A stretch of DNA of 64,000 nt from Rhizobium sp. Leaf453 (GCF_001425605.1 NZ_LMRG01000023.1:412291-476290), one strand, 5' to 3'. Positions 17,152 through 25,942 are shown, counted from the stretch's first letter. Numbers and translations: made by a program. Notes: generated by a model not told the origin, from the sequence alone.

Positions 17152-18606
17152 ATGACAAAGACGATCATGCTTCAGGGAACCGGCTCCGATGTCGGAAAAA
17201 CGGTACTCGTGGCGGGGCTGTGCCGTGTCGCATCCAATCGCGGCCTGAAAGTCGCGCCGTTCAAGCCGCAGAACATGTCGAACAACGCCGCCGTGTCGGA
17301 TGACGGTGGCGAGATCGGCCGTGCCCAGTGGCTGCAATCGATGGCGGCGCGCATTCCATCGTCTGTTCATATGAACCCGGTCCTGCTCAAGCCGCAGTCC
17401 GAAACCGGCAGCCAGATCATCGTTCAGGGGAAGGTGGCCGGGCAGGCGAGGGGACGCGACTACCAGGCGCTGAAACCCAGGCTGATGGGCGCTGTCATGG
17501 AGAGCTTTGAGACGATCCGCGCCGGGACCGATCTGGTGGTGGTCGAAGGCGCCGGATCACCGGCCGAGATCAACCTTCGGGCCGGCGACATCGCCAATAT
17601 GGGCTTTGCCACGCGCGCCGGCGTACCGGTCGTGCTGGTCGGCGACATCGACCGGGGCGGCGTTATCGCCTCGTTGGTCGGCACCCATACGATCCTGCCC
17701 GACGAGGATCGGGCAATGATCAGCGGCTACATCATCAACAAGTTTCGCGGTGACGTGTCGCTTTTCGACGACGGCATCGCCGCCGTCGGTGGTTTCACTG
17801 GCTGGCCCTGCTTCGGTGTCGTTCCCTGGCTGAAAAGCGCCGGCCGTCTGCCGGCCGAGGATTCCGTCGTTCTGGAAAAGCTGGCGCGCGGCGGTGGCAA
17901 GGCGTTGAAGGTTGCCGTGCCGGTCCTGTCGCGCATTGCCAATTTTGATGATCTCGATCCGCTCGCGGCCGAACCGGAGGTGGATCTGGTGTTCGTGCGG
18001 GCCGGAGATCGCATACCCATGGATGCCGGACTGGTGGTCATTCCAGGCTCCAAGGCCACCATCGCCGATCTCGTCGATTTTCGTGCGCAGGGCTGGGACC
18101 GCGACCTGCAGGCGCATGTGCGCCGGGGCGGGCGTGTCATCGGCATTTGCGGTGGATACCAGATGCTGGGCGAGCGCGTCACCGATCCCGACGGGATCGA
18201 GGGCAATGTACGCGATATTGAGGGGCTGGGGCTGTTGTCGGTCGAGACGGTCATGGCGCCGGAAAAGACGGTGCGCAACAGCAGCGCCCGCTCGGCCATA
18301 TACGACGTTGCACTCGAAGGTTATGAAATCCATCTCGGTCGCACGACCGGCGCCGATTGCGCTCGCCCGGCGGTGATCATCGACGGCCGCGCCGACGGCG
18401 CCGTGTCCGCCGACGGCATGATCAGCGGCACCTATCTGCACGGGCTCTTTACCAGTGACACCTACCGGGCGGCCCTGCTCAGAAGTTTCGGTATAGAGGA
18501 CGGGGGCCTGAACTATCGGCAGTCGGTCGATCAGGCATTGGACGATGTCGCAGCGGAACTGGAGGCGGTTCTTGATCCGAAATGGCTTGACGGGCTGATG
18601 TCCTGA
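17152..18606 (+). CDS. cobQ: Cobyric acid synthase
   Basis: 484 aa, the usual CobQ length. It amidates four side chains of adenosylcobyrinic acid a,c-diamide using glutamine and ATP. The N-terminal P-loop is GTGSDVGKT at residues 9-17, and [12 protein letters not shown] follows. The C-terminal class-I glutaminase-like domain has its nucleophile Cys333 in [20 protein letters not shown] precedes the ATG; the frame is open upstream but without conservation. A short hairpin (18609-18625) without a T-run follows the stop, and the cobalamin riboswitch for cobP-W-N-O starts about 125 bp further on. Confidence 0.96.
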   Translation: MTKTIMLQGTGSDVGKTVLVAGLCRVASNRGLKVAPFKPQNMSNNAAVSDDGGEIGRAQWLQSMAARIPSSVHMNPVLLKPQSETGSQIIVQGKVAGQARGRDYQALKPRLMGAVMESFETIRAGTDLVVVEGAGSPAEINLRAGDIANMGFATRAGVPVVLVGDIDRGGVIASLVGTHTILPDEDRAMISGYIINKFRGDVSLFDDGIAAVGGFTGWPCFGVVPWLKSAGRLPAEDSVVLEKLARGGGKALKVAVPVLSRIANFDDLDPLAAEPEVDLVFVRAGDRIPMDAGLVVIPGSKATIADLVDFRAQGWDRDLQAHVRRGGRVIGICGGYQMLGERVTDPDGIEGNVRDIEGLGLLSVETVMAPEKTVRNSSARSAIYDVALEGYEIHLGRTTGADCARPAVIIDGRADGAVSADGMISGTYLHGLFTSDTYRAALLRSFGIEDGGLNYRQSVDQALDDVAAELEAVLDPKWLDGLMS

Positions 18607-18732
18607 GGAACGGGGCTATCCCGTTCGACGCATTGTCGCATGGCGCATGTCCACCATCCCTTGCCGGGGTGCTCCGATTGACAGGGTTCAGTCAAGCGCC
18701 TAATCATCGATCATTGGATGGTTCCCGATATG

Positions 18733-19051
18733 CCGGTGCATGTCGGGAGTAAATGGGAATGTGACGGGATGGACCCAAGCCGGGCATCCTTATCGCAGCC
18801 GACCCCGCGACTGTAGAACGGTCAGGGTTCGCCATCCGGGAAAACCAGACTTCCGGACAGACCGCATCGGGCGGGCGCGGGAGGAACGGTCCAACCGGAA
18901 AAGCCACTGGAGTGTCATTGCGATTAGCCGGGGCCGGACGCCTCTATTATCTACGAATCGTCCACCTCTTCGCAAGAAAATCGACTCCGGGAAGGCGAGG
19001 CGAACCCGTTCGTGCCTTGGGCACGTGACGCCGTGAGCCAGGAGACCTGCC
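18733..19051 (+). ncRNA. Cobalamin (AdoCbl) riboswitch upstream of cobP
   Basis: The conserved blocks occur in order. CCGGTGCATGTC and AAATGGGAA lie near the 5' end. ACCCCGCGACTGTAG (about 18811-18825) corresponds to the CCCGCAACTGT core, AAGCCACTGG is at 18901-18910, CGGGAAGGCGAGG is near 18988, and the B12 box GAGCCAGGAGACCTGCC ends at 19051. About 75 nt of variable sequence between GCCACTGG and CGGGAAGG makes the element longer than average. It should switch off expression of the downstream cobP-cobW-cobN-cobO genes when adenosylcobalamin binds. Boundaries are approximate. This accounts for most of the gap between cobQ and cobP. Confidence 0.95.
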
Positions 19052-19113
19052 AGCCTCAGGGCATCGTGCCCGATCCAGGGAGAGATACTCTCGATGCCAG
19101 CACGGAGGTTGTC

Positions 19114-19212
19114 ATGGCTTCACCGACCCGTTCCACGAACGGCTTATATCGTATTTTCGAACCGGCCATCGCGTGGTCGCGTGTTGTGTCCGTGCATGCC
19201 GCCTTACTCTAG
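19114..19212 (+). CDS. Short leader ORF between riboswitch and cobP (32 aa)
   Basis: The ATG at 19114 is preceded by CGGAGGTTGTC, a textbook ribosome site with good spacing, and the frame stops at 19210-19212, 12 bp before cobP. The peptide ends RIFEPAIAWSRVVSVHAALL and is not recognised. Because it lies directly behind the B12 box and in front of the first cob gene, translation of this frame could be what the riboswitch controls, with coupling into cobP. Alternatively it is a chance frame. The reading rests on the ribosome site and the position only. Confidence 0.5.
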   Translation: MASPTRSTNGLYRIFEPAIAWSRVVSVHAALL

Positions 19213-19224
19213 GCGGGACATATC

Positions 19225-19749
19225 ATGACATCGACACAGTCAGGGCCCGTGCTGGTCCTTGGCGGCGCCCGCTCCGGAAAGTCCACCTTTGCCGAAAAAC
19301 TGGTCGTCACGTCGGGTCTCGCCATGCATTACGTCGCGACCGGGAGGGCCTGGGACGGCGAGATGCAGGCAAGGATTGCCGAGCATCGCGAAAGGCGCGG
19401 GCCTGACTGGCAGACCCACGAGGAGCCGATCGATCTCGTCGCCTGCCTGTCGGCGATCGACGCGCCGGAGCGGATCGTTCTCATTGATTGCCTCACCCTG
19501 TGGGTGACCAACCTGATGATGGAAGACCGCGACATGGCGACCGAATTCGAAAGGCTTGCGGCCTACCTGCTGCAGGCAAAGGCCCGGCTGGTGTTCGTTT
19601 CGAACGAGGTCGGGCTTGGTATCGTGCCGGAAAACAGGATGGCGCGTGATTTTCGCGATCATGCTGGCCGGCTGCACCAGATCGTTGCGGAGAAATCCGC
19701 TGAAGTCTATTTTATCGCGGCCGGATTGCCGCTGAAAATGAAGGGTTGA
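19225..19749 (+). CDS. cobP: Bifunctional adenosylcobinamide kinase / adenosylcobinamide-phosphate guanylyltransferase
   Basis: 174 aa, full length for CobP/CobU. It phosphorylates adenosylcobinamide and then attaches GMP to form adenosyl-GDP-cobinamide. The P-loop GGARSGKS is at residues 13-20; the His of IAEHRERRG (residue 54) corresponds to the guanylylated histidine; [12 protein letters not shown] and [10 protein letters not shown] are the other family blocks. It is the first large gene after the cobalamin riboswitch, and cobW follows 3 bp later, so cobP-cobW-cobN-cobO form one B12-repressed unit. Confidence 0.95.
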   Translation: MTSTQSGPVLVLGGARSGKSTFAEKLVVTSGLAMHYVATGRAWDGEMQARIAEHRERRGPDWQTHEEPIDLVACLSAIDAPERIVLIDCLTLWVTNLMMEDRDMATEFERLAAYLLQAKARLVFVSNEVGLGIVPENRMARDFRDHAGRLHQIVAEKSAEVYFIAAGLPLKMKG

Positions 19750-19752
19750 TCC

Positions 19753-20817
19753 ATGACCACCGAAAAATCCGCGCACGGCAAGATTCCGGCAACTGTCATC
19801 ACCGGCTTTCTCGGCGCCGGCAAGACAACGATGATCCGCAACATCCTGCAGAACGCCGAAGGCCGCCGCATCGCGCTGATCATCAACGAGTTCGGCGATC
19901 TTGGCGTCGATGGCGACGTGCTGAAGGGCTGCGGCGCGGAGGCTTGCACCGAGGACGACATCATCGAGCTGACCAATGGCTGCATCTGCTGCACCGTCGC
20001 CGACGATTTCATCCCGACAATGACCAAGCTGCTCGATCGTGAAAACCGCCCGGACCACATTGTCATCGAAACATCGGGGCTTGCGCTGCCGCAGCCGCTG
20101 ATCGCCGCTTTCAACTGGCCGGATATCCGCACCCAGGTGACCGTCGATGGCGTCATTACGGTCGTCGATAGCGCCGCTGTCGCCGCCGGCCGTTTTGCCG
20201 ACGATCACGACAAGGTCGATGCCTTGCGCGTCGAGGACGACAATCTCGACCATGAAAGCCCAATCGAGGAGCTTTTCGAGGATCAGTTGACCGCAGCCGA
20301 CCTCATCATCCTGAACAAGACCGATCTCTTGGATTCGACCGGCCTTGCCTTCGTGCGCAATGAGGTCTCCTCGCGCACCAGCCGCAAGCCGGCGATGATC
20401 GAAGCCAAGAATGGCGAAGTTTCCGCCGCCGTCCTGCTCGGCCTCGGCGTCGGCACCGAAAGCGATATCGCCAACCGCAAGTCCCATCACGAGATGGAGC
20501 ACGAGGCAGGCGAGGAGCATGATCACGATGAATTCGACAGCTTTGTCGTCGAACTCGGCGCGATCGCCGACCCAGCAGCCTTCATCGAGAAGCTGAAGCC
20601 GATCATCGCCGAGCACGACGTGCTGCGCCTGAAAGGCTTTGCCGACGTACCCGGCAAGCCGATGCGCCTGTTGATCCAGGGTGTCGGCAGCCGCATCGAC
20701 CAGTATTTCGACCGCGCCTGGGCCGCCGGCGAAGTTCGCCGTACCCGCCTCGTCGTCATTGGTCTGCATGATATGGATGAAGCGGCTGTAAGGGCGGCGA
20801 TCGCGGCTGCGGTTTGA
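19753..20817 (+). CDS. cobW: CobW-type GTPase metallochaperone
   Basis: 354 aa. Walker A GFLGAGKTT at residues 18-26; the metal-binding CxCC motif CICC at 77-80 between the switch regions; the guanine-specificity motif NKTD near residue 190; and a His/Glu/Asp-rich stretch (HHEMEHEAGEEHDHDE, about residues 240-255) before the C-terminal CobW_C domain. CobW proteins use GTP to load metal, here presumably cobalt for the CobNST chelatase encoded in part by the next gene. The gene is 3 bp from cobP. A 146-bp palindromic repeat lies between it and cobN. Confidence 0.94.
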   Translation: MTTEKSAHGKIPATVITGFLGAGKTTMIRNILQNAEGRRIALIINEFGDLGVDGDVLKGCGAEACTEDDIIELTNGCICCTVADDFIPTMTKLLDRENRPDHIVIETSGLALPQPLIAAFNWPDIRTQVTVDGVITVVDSAAVAAGRFADDHDKVDALRVEDDNLDHESPIEELFEDQLTAADLIILNKTDLLDSTGLAFVRNEVSSRTSRKPAMIEAKNGEVSAAVLLGLGVGTESDIANRKSHHEMEHEAGEEHDHDEFDSFVVELGAIADPAAFIEKLKPIIAEHDVLRLKGFADVPGKPMRLLIQGVGSRIDQYFDRAWAAGEVRRTRLVVIGLHDMDEAAVRAAIAAAV

Positions 20818-20842
20818 GCCGTAAAGAATGATGCGTAGGGCA

Positions 20843-20988
20843 TACCCCCCTCTGTCACTCCGTGACATCTCCCCCTCAAGGGGGGAGATCACCGCGATTG
20901 GCTGTGCGTCCCTGACCGGCTGCGCACCGAGCGTTCGGTCAATCTCCCCCCATGTGCGGGAGATGTCCCGGAGGAACAGAGGGGGGTA
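20843..20988. repeat. 146-bp palindromic intergenic repeat (RIME-like), copy A
   Basis: Perfect 13-nt terminal inverted repeats (20843-20855 and 20976-20988, starting taccccc and ending gggggta) enclose a second inverted pair built on ACATCTCCCCC / GGGAGATGT. The same design and much of the same sequence recur at 49760-49901, and a half copy lies inside cobN at 21768-21813. This is the pattern of rhizobial intergenic mosaic or palindromic elements. It separates cobW from cobN by 192 bp within the cob operon. Confidence 0.88.
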
Positions 20989-21009
20989 CCGCAGGCAGCG
21001 GAGGTCGTC

Positions 21010-24000
21010 ATGCATCTCCTCCTAGCCCAGAAGGGCACAATCACGGATGGCGAGGAGGCGATCGATCTCGGTCAGTCGCCGGCCGATATCCTGTTCCTCT
21101 CTGCCGCCGATACCGAACTGTCCTCGATCGCATCGGCGCATCGCACGCGGGGCGGCAAGAGCTTGCGGGTCGCGAGCCTGCTGACACTCAAGCATCCGAT
21201 GTCGGTCGATACCTATGTCGAGCGCACCGCCCGTCATGCCAAACTCATCATCGTGCGCGCGCTCGGCGGCGCCAGCTATTTCCAGTATTTGCTTGAGGCG
21301 CTGCATGCGGCGGCCGTGACGCACAAGTTCCAGATCGCCGTGTTGCCCGGCTACGACAAGCCCGATCCGGGGCTCGAACCGTTCTCGACCGTATCCGCCG
21401 AGGACCGCAACCATATGTGGGCCTATTTCACCGAGGGCGGGGCTGACAACATGGCTCGCCTGCTGGCCTATGGCGAGGCGCTGATCGATGGCTCGGAAAA
21501 GCCGGAACCGGCCGCTCCCTTGATGAAGGCCGGCATCTGGTGGCCGGGGCAGGGTGTGGTCGGGGTGGATGAATGGAAGAAGCTAGCGGAGGTCTCGCCG
21601 TCGGGGAGCCGCCGCTCTCCCTCTTCTCCCCAGCGGGGAGAAGTGCCGAGCTTGCGAGGCGATGAGGGGGCGGCTGGCTCTGACATTATGGCTGTGCCCC
21701 CCTCATCCGGCCCTGCGGGCCACCTTCTCCCCGCTGGGGAGAAGAGGGAGCGTGAGGCCGCCTCAGCAATCTCCCCCCTTGAGGGAGAGATGTCCGACAG
21801 GACAGAGGGGAGTGAAGCTTCGGCAAGCGCGATTGCATCGGCTTTGCCCGTGGTCGCCCTCTGCTTCTACCGCGCCCTCGTCCAGAGCGGTGAAACCAAG
21901 CCGGTCGAAGCCCTCATCGAGGCGTTGCAATCCGAAGGGATGACCGTTCTGCCGGTCTTTGTTTCCAGCCTCAAGGATGCTGTATCGATCGGGACGCTGG
22001 AAGCGATCTTCGGCGAGGTGCCGCCGGATGTTGTGATGAACGCCACCGGTTTTGCCGTCTCAGCGCCCGGTGCGGACCGCCAGCCGACCGTGCTGGAAAT
22101 CACCGATGCGCCGGTGCTGCAGGTGATCTTTTCGGGTTCCTCGCGGGCCGCGTGGGAAGCCTCGCCTCAGGGACTGATGGCGCGTGACCTGGCGATGAAT
22201 GTCGCGCTGCCGGAGGTCGATGGCCGCATCCTGTCGCGCGCCGTATCCTTCAAGGCCGCCGCGATCTACGACACGGCCGTCGAGGCCAATATTGTCGGCC
22301 ACGAACCGCTGCCGGATCGCGTCGCCTTCACTGCCAAACTCGCCTCCAACTGGGCGCGGCTGCGCCGGACAGCACCGCGCGACCGGCGCGTGGCGATCGT
22401 CATGGCGAACTATCCGAACCGCGACGGGCGGCTCGGCAATGGCGTCGGTCTCGATACGCCGGCCGGCACCATCGAGGTGATGAAGGCTATGGCGACGGCC
22501 GGTTATCCGGTTGGCGGTATTCCTGCGAATGGCGACGCTCTGATTGCCTATGTGATGCAGGGGCCGACCAATTCGGCGCGCAACGATTGCGAGGTTCGCG
22601 AGACTCTTTCCCTGAATCGGTACAAGGACTTCCTGTCGTCTCTTCCGGTTCAGATTCAGAATCAGGTTGCCGAGCGCTGGGGAGCGCCGGAAAGCGATCC
22701 GTTCTTCCGCGATGGATATTTCGCGCTTCCCTTGAGCCGCTTCGGCGAGACGCTGGTCGGCATCCAGCCGGCGCGCGGTTACAATATCGATCCGAAGGAA
22801 ACCTATCATTCCCCGGACCTCGTGCCGCCGCACGGTTATCTCGCCTTCTACGCCTTCCTGCGGCAGGAGTTTGGCGCGCATGCGATCATCCATATGGGCA
22901 AGCATGGCAATCTCGAATGGTTGCCGGGCAAGTCGCTCGCCTTGTCGCAGACGTGTTATCCGGAAGCCGTTTTCGGGCCGATGCCGCATCTCTATCCCTT
23001 CATCGTCAATGATCCCGGCGAGGGAACGCAGGCCAAGCGGCGCACCAGCGCCGTGATTATCGACCACCTGACGCCGCCGCTGACGCGCGCCGAATCCTAT
23101 GGTCCGCTCAAAGATCTCGAAGCGCTGGTCGACGAATATTACGACGCGGCCGGCGGCGATCCGCGACGGCTTCGGCTGCTCAGCAAACAGATCCTCGATC
23201 TCGTCCGCGATATCGGTCTCGACCGCGATGCCGGAATTTCCGGTTCGGACGCCGAGGACAAGGCGCTGGAAAAGCTCGACGCCTATCTTTGCGACTTGAA
23301 GGAACTGCAGATCCGCGACGGCCTGCACGTGTTCGGCTTGGCGCCGGAAGGCCGGCTGCTGACGGACTTGACCGTGGCGCTGGCGCGGGTGCCGCGCGGG
23401 CTGGGCGAGGGCGGCGACCAGAGCCTTCAGCGGGCGATTGCGGCGGATGCTTTTCGCGTGGAAAACCCCTCCCCAACCCCTCCCCACAATGGGGAGGGCC
23501 TTTACGTTGCGGCGTCTGCGAACGAGGTGAATCCGACCTCCGAGCTTGCTGCAAATTCCGGGGGCGGCGTTTCTAATGGGAGCGTCCCGCGAGTTAGTCC
23601 CTCCCCCTTGTGGGTAGGGGTTGGGGAGGGGACTTTTGTTTTTGATCCCCTCGATTCCACCCCCTCCGCCCCATGGACCGGCCCGAAGCCAGCAATCCTC
23701 GCCGATGTCACCGACGCCCCTTGGCGCACGGCGGGCGACACTGTCGAGCGCATTGAGCTTCTGGCCACCAAGCTTGTCTCCGGCAAAACGCCGTGCCCAG
23801 CCGGCTGGAACGCCACGCTAGCCGTTCTCGGCAATATCGAAGCCCGCCTCAAGCCATCGATCGTCGAGTCCGGTCCGGCCGAGATCGCTGCCCTGATGAA
23901 GGGCCTCGATGGCCGCTTCGTCGCCCCCGGCCCGTCCGGTGCACCAACTCGGGGACGACCGGATGTCTTACCTACGGGCCGCAATTTCTATTCCGTCGAT

Positions 24001-25164
24001 AGCCGCGCCGTGCCGACGCCGGCGGCTTTCGAGCTTGGCAAGAAATCCGCCGAACTGCTAATCCGTCGCTACCTGCAGGATCACGGCGACTGGCCGACAT
24101 CCTTCGGATTGACCGCCTGGGGCACGTCGAACATGCGCACCGGCGGCGACGACATCGCCCAGGCGATGGCGCTGATCGGCACGAAGCCGGTCTGGGATAT
24201 GATCTCGCGCCGGGTGACCGGATACGAGATCGTGCCGCTCGCCGTGCTCGGGCGCCCGCGCGTCGATGTGACACTGCGCATCTCCGGCTTCTTCCGTGAT
24301 GCATTTCCCGAGCAGATCGCGCTGTTCGATACGGCGATCCGCGCGGTCGGCGCGCTCGACGAGGATGACGCCGACAACATGATCGCGGCCCGGATGCGGG
24401 CGGAGACGGCACGGCTGGTGGCTGCGGGCATCGACGCCAAGGAAGCACAACGACGCGCCTCCTACCGCGTCTTTGGTGCCAAGCCGGGTGCCTATGGTGC
24501 CGGCCTGCAGGCGCTGATCGACGAGAAGGGCTGGGAGAATAAGGCTGATCTCTCGGAAGCCTATCTCACCTGGGGCAGTTATGCCTATGGCGCCGGCGAA
24601 GACGGCAAGGCAGAGCGTGGGCTCCTGGAGGCCCGGCTGAAAACGGTCGAAGCGGTCGTCCAGAATCAGGATAATCGTGAACACGATCTGCTCGACAGCG
24701 ACGACTATTACCAGTTCGAGGGCGGCATGAGCCTTGCCGTGGAGCAGGCGACAGGCGCGCGTCCGGCGATCTATCACAACGACCATTCCCGGCCGGAAAA
24801 GCCGGTGATCCGTTCGCTGGAGGAGGAGATCGGCCGAATCGTGCGCGGCCGTGTCGTCAATCCGAAATGGATCGAAGGCGTGATGCGCCATGGTTACAAG
24901 GGCGCCTTCGAGATGGCGGCGACGGTCGACTATATGTTCGCCTTCGCGGCGACGACGGGCGCGGTGCGCGATCATCATTTCGAGGCGGTCTATCAGGCCT
25001 ATGTACTGGATGAGCGCGTGCGCCAGTTCATGGCCGACAAGAACCCGGCGGCGCTGCGCGAAATGACCGACAAGCTGATGGAAGCGATCGATAGGGGATT
25101 CTGGTCTCCACGCTCCAACTCGGCCCGGTTCGAGCTTCAGGGCCTGGCGGCGGCGGCGGAATAG
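21010..25164 (+). CDS. cobN: Cobaltochelatase large subunit, with in-frame palindromic-repeat insertions
   Basis: 1384 aa, over 100 residues longer than typical CobN (about 1260-1275). It is the porphyrin-binding subunit of the ATP-dependent CobNST chelatase that inserts cobalt into hydrogenobyrinic acid a,c-diamide. Conserved blocks include the N-terminal LLLAQKGTITDGEEAIDLG, HAIIHMGKHGNLEWLPGK, NDPGEGTQAKRR, GRNFYSVDSRAVPTPAA, GTSNMRTGGDDIAQAMALIG and NPKWIEGVMRHGYKGA. Two low-complexity, Ser/Pro/Gly-rich stretches have no counterpart in the family and coincide with palindromic DNA repeats: residues about 200-270 (DNA 21617-21813) and about 819-874 (23466-23631). The frame is uninterrupted through both. 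Start at ATG 21010. cobO follows 66 bp later. cobS and cobT are not in the window. Confidence 0.95.
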   Translation: MHLLLAQKGTITDGEEAIDLGQSPADILFLSAADTELSSIASAHRTRGGKSLRVASLLTLKHPMSVDTYVERTARHAKLIIVRALGGASYFQYLLEALHAAAVTHKFQIAVLPGYDKPDPGLEPFSTVSAEDRNHMWAYFTEGGADNMARLLAYGEALIDGSEKPEPAAPLMKAGIWWPGQGVVGVDEWKKLAEVSPSGSRRSPSSPQRGEVPSLRGDEGAAGSDIMAVPPSSGPAGHLLPAGEKREREAASAISPLEGEMSDRTEGSEASASAIASALPVVALCFYRALVQSGETKPVEALIEALQSEGMTVLPVFVSSLKDAVSIGTLEAIFGEVPPDVVMNATGFAVSAPGADRQPTVLEITDAPVLQVIFSGSSRAAWEASPQGLMARDLAMNVALPEVDGRILSRAVSFKAAAIYDTAVEANIVGHEPLPDRVAFTAKLASNWARLRRTAPRDRRVAIVMANYPNRDGRLGNGVGLDTPAGTIEVMKAMATAGYPVGGIPANGDALIAYVMQGPTNSARNDCEVRETLSLNRYKDFLSSLPVQIQNQVAERWGAPESDPFFRDGYFALPLSRFGETLVGIQPARGYNIDPKETYHSPDLVPPHGYLAFYAFLRQEFGAHAIIHMGKHGNLEWLPGKSLALSQTCYPEAVFGPMPHLYPFIVNDPGEGTQAKRRTSAVIIDHLTPPLTRAESYGPLKDLEALVDEYYDAAGGDPRRLRLLSKQILDLVRDIGLDRDAGISGSDAEDKALEKLDAYLCDLKELQIRDGLHVFGLAPEGRLLTDLTVALARVPRGLGEGGDQSLQRAIAADAFRVENPSPTPPHNGEGLYVAASANEVNPTSELAANSGGGVSNGSVPRVSPSPLWVGVGEGTFVFDPLDSTPSAPWTGPKPAILADVTDAPWRTAGDTVERIELLATKLVSGKTPCPAGWNATLAVLGNIEARLKPSIVESGPAEIAALMKGLDGRFVAPGPSGAPTRGRPDVLPTGRNFYSVDSRAVPTPAAFELGKKSAELLIRRYLQDHGDWPTSFGLTAWGTSNMRTGGDDIAQAMALIGTKPVWDMISRRVTGYEIVPLAVLGRPRVDVTLRISGFFRDAFPEQIALFDTAIRAVGALDEDDADNMIAARMRAETARLVAAGIDAKEAQRRASYRVFGAKPGAYGAGLQALIDEKGWENKADLSEAYLTWGSYAYGAGEDGKAERGLLEARLKTVEAVVQNQDNREHDLLDSDDYYQFEGGMSLAVEQATGARPAIYHNDHSRPEKPVIRSLEEEIGRIVRGRVVNPKWIEGVMRHGYKGAFEMAATVDYMFAFAATTGAVRDHHFEAVYQAYVLDERVRQFMADKNPAALREMTDKLMEAIDRGFWSPRSNSARFELQGLAAAAE
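21617..21750. repeat. Palindromic repeat inserted in frame in cobN (element B)
   Basis: Two perfect 27-nt inverted arms (21617-21643 and 21724-21750, core TTCTCCCCAGCGGGGAGAA) flank an 80-nt middle that contains a further inverted pair (gatgaggggg at 21661-21670 with its complement at about 21698-21707). It is translated as part of CobN (residues about 203-247, including SPSSPQRGEVPSLRG and AGHLLPAGEKRE). Confidence 0.9.
21768..21813. repeat. Half copy of the RIME-like repeat inside cobN (element B')
   Basis: The sequence from caatctcccccc to gacagagggg closely follows the right half of the intergenic copy at 20939-20987 (same order: AATCTCCCCC, GAGATGTCC, ACAGAGGGG). It begins 17 bp after element B and is translated as ISPLEGEMSDRTEG. 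Only one half is present, so this looks like a truncated copy. Confidence 0.75.
23466..23631. repeat. Second palindromic repeat inserted in frame in cobN (element D)
   Basis: Two 33-nt inverted arms (23466-23498 and 23599-23631, built on CCCCTCCCCAACCCCTCC) match at 31 of 33 positions and flank a 100-nt middle. The sequence differs from the other repeats here. It is translated as CobN residues about 819-874, including PSPTPPHNGEG and SPSPLWVGVGEG, which fall between two conserved CobN blocks. Confidence 0.88.
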
Positions 25165-25230
25165 GCGATGACGACGATGACTGCCGTGCAATCACTTGCC
25201 GGCAAAAGCGAAATTTGAAAGAGGGACACC

Positions 25231-25875
25231 ATGAGCGAAGACGAAATCCAGGCAACGGAAACCGGACCGGTCAACGATGAAGCCCGCCATGCTATGAAAA
25301 TGGCGAAGAAGAAGACCGCGCGTGAAAAGATCATGGCGACGAAGACGGACCAGAAGGGGCTGATCATCGTCAATACCGGCAAGGGCAAGGGCAAGTCGAC
25401 CGCCGGCTTCGGGATGATCTTTCGCCACATCGCCCATGGCATGCCGTCCGCTGTTGTCCAATTCATCAAGGGTGCCTGGGAAACCGGCGAGCGCGACCTG
25501 ATCGAGAAGCATTTCGGCGACGTCTGCCAGTTCTACACACTGGGCGAGGGCTTTACCTGGGAGACGCAGGATCGCTCACGCGATATCGCCATGGCTGAAA
25601 AGGCTTGGGAAAAGGCTAAGGAACTGATCCGCGACGAGCGCAATTCCATGGTCCTGCTCGATGAGATCAACATCGCGCTGCGCTACGATTATATCGATGT
25701 TGCCGAAGTCGTGCGGTTCCTGAAGGAAGAAAAGCCGCACATGACGCATGTCGTGCTGACCGGCAGAAACGCCAAGGAAGAACTGATCGAGGCCGCCGAT
25801 CTCGTTACCGAAATGGAATTGATCAAGCATCCGTTCCGCTCGGGCATCAAGGCGCAGGTCGGCGTCGAATATTGA
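25231..25875 (+). CDS. cobO: Cob(I)yrinic acid a,c-diamide adenosyltransferase
   Basis: 214 aa, CobO/BtuR family. It transfers the adenosyl group of ATP to the cobalt of cob(I)yrinic acid diamide. The phosphate-binding loop NTGKGKGKST is at residues 48-57, preceded by a basic helix (MKMAKKKTAREKIMATK). VLLDEINIALRYDYID and VVLTGRNAKEELIEAADL are conserved family stretches. GAAAGAGGGACACC precedes the ATG. It is the last gene of the riboswitch-controlled cobP-cobO unit. A GC-rich hairpin at 25887-25916 follows. Confidence 0.95.
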   Translation: MSEDEIQATETGPVNDEARHAMKMAKKKTAREKIMATKTDQKGLIIVNTGKGKGKSTAGFGMIFRHIAHGMPSAVVQFIKGAWETGERDLIEKHFGDVCQFYTLGEGFTWETQDRSRDIAMAEKAWEKAKELIRDERNSMVLLDEINIALRYDYIDVAEVVRFLKEEKPHMTHVVLTGRNAKEELIEAADLVTEMELIKHPFRSGIKAQVGVEY

Positions 25876-25886
25876 GGCTTTCGGCA

Positions 25887-25916
25887 CAGTCTGCGCCGGT
25901 CGTCCGGCGCAGACTG
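25887..25916. terminator. Hairpin between convergent cobO and the TSUP transporter gene
   Basis: A perfect 13-bp stem (25887-25899 with 25904-25916) with a 4-nt loop lies 11 bp after the cobO stop. It has no long T-run on either side, so termination efficiency is uncertain. Confidence 0.65.
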
Positions 25917-25942
25917 ATCTCGCTTGAATAATGGACGGCGCT

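Noticed and set aside
18609-18625. Terminator after cobQ
   Set aside because: Only a 6-bp stem with no T-run; too weak to call.
19240-21015. Minus-strand frame of 591 codons across cobP, cobW and the repeat
   Set aside because: Antisense to clear cob genes, and its N-terminal part only translates the palindromic repeat.
22060-23487. Minus-strand frame of 475 codons opposite cobN
   Set aside because: Shadow of cobN; no ribosome site or recognisable domain.
21600-23640. CRISPR array as an explanation for the repeats in cobN
   Set aside because: The repeats are inverted pairs with few copies and no regular spacers or cas genes; they are palindromic elements.
21010-25164. cobN as a pseudogene
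   Set aside because: Despite the two repeat insertions the frame is continuous and all conserved CobN blocks are present.
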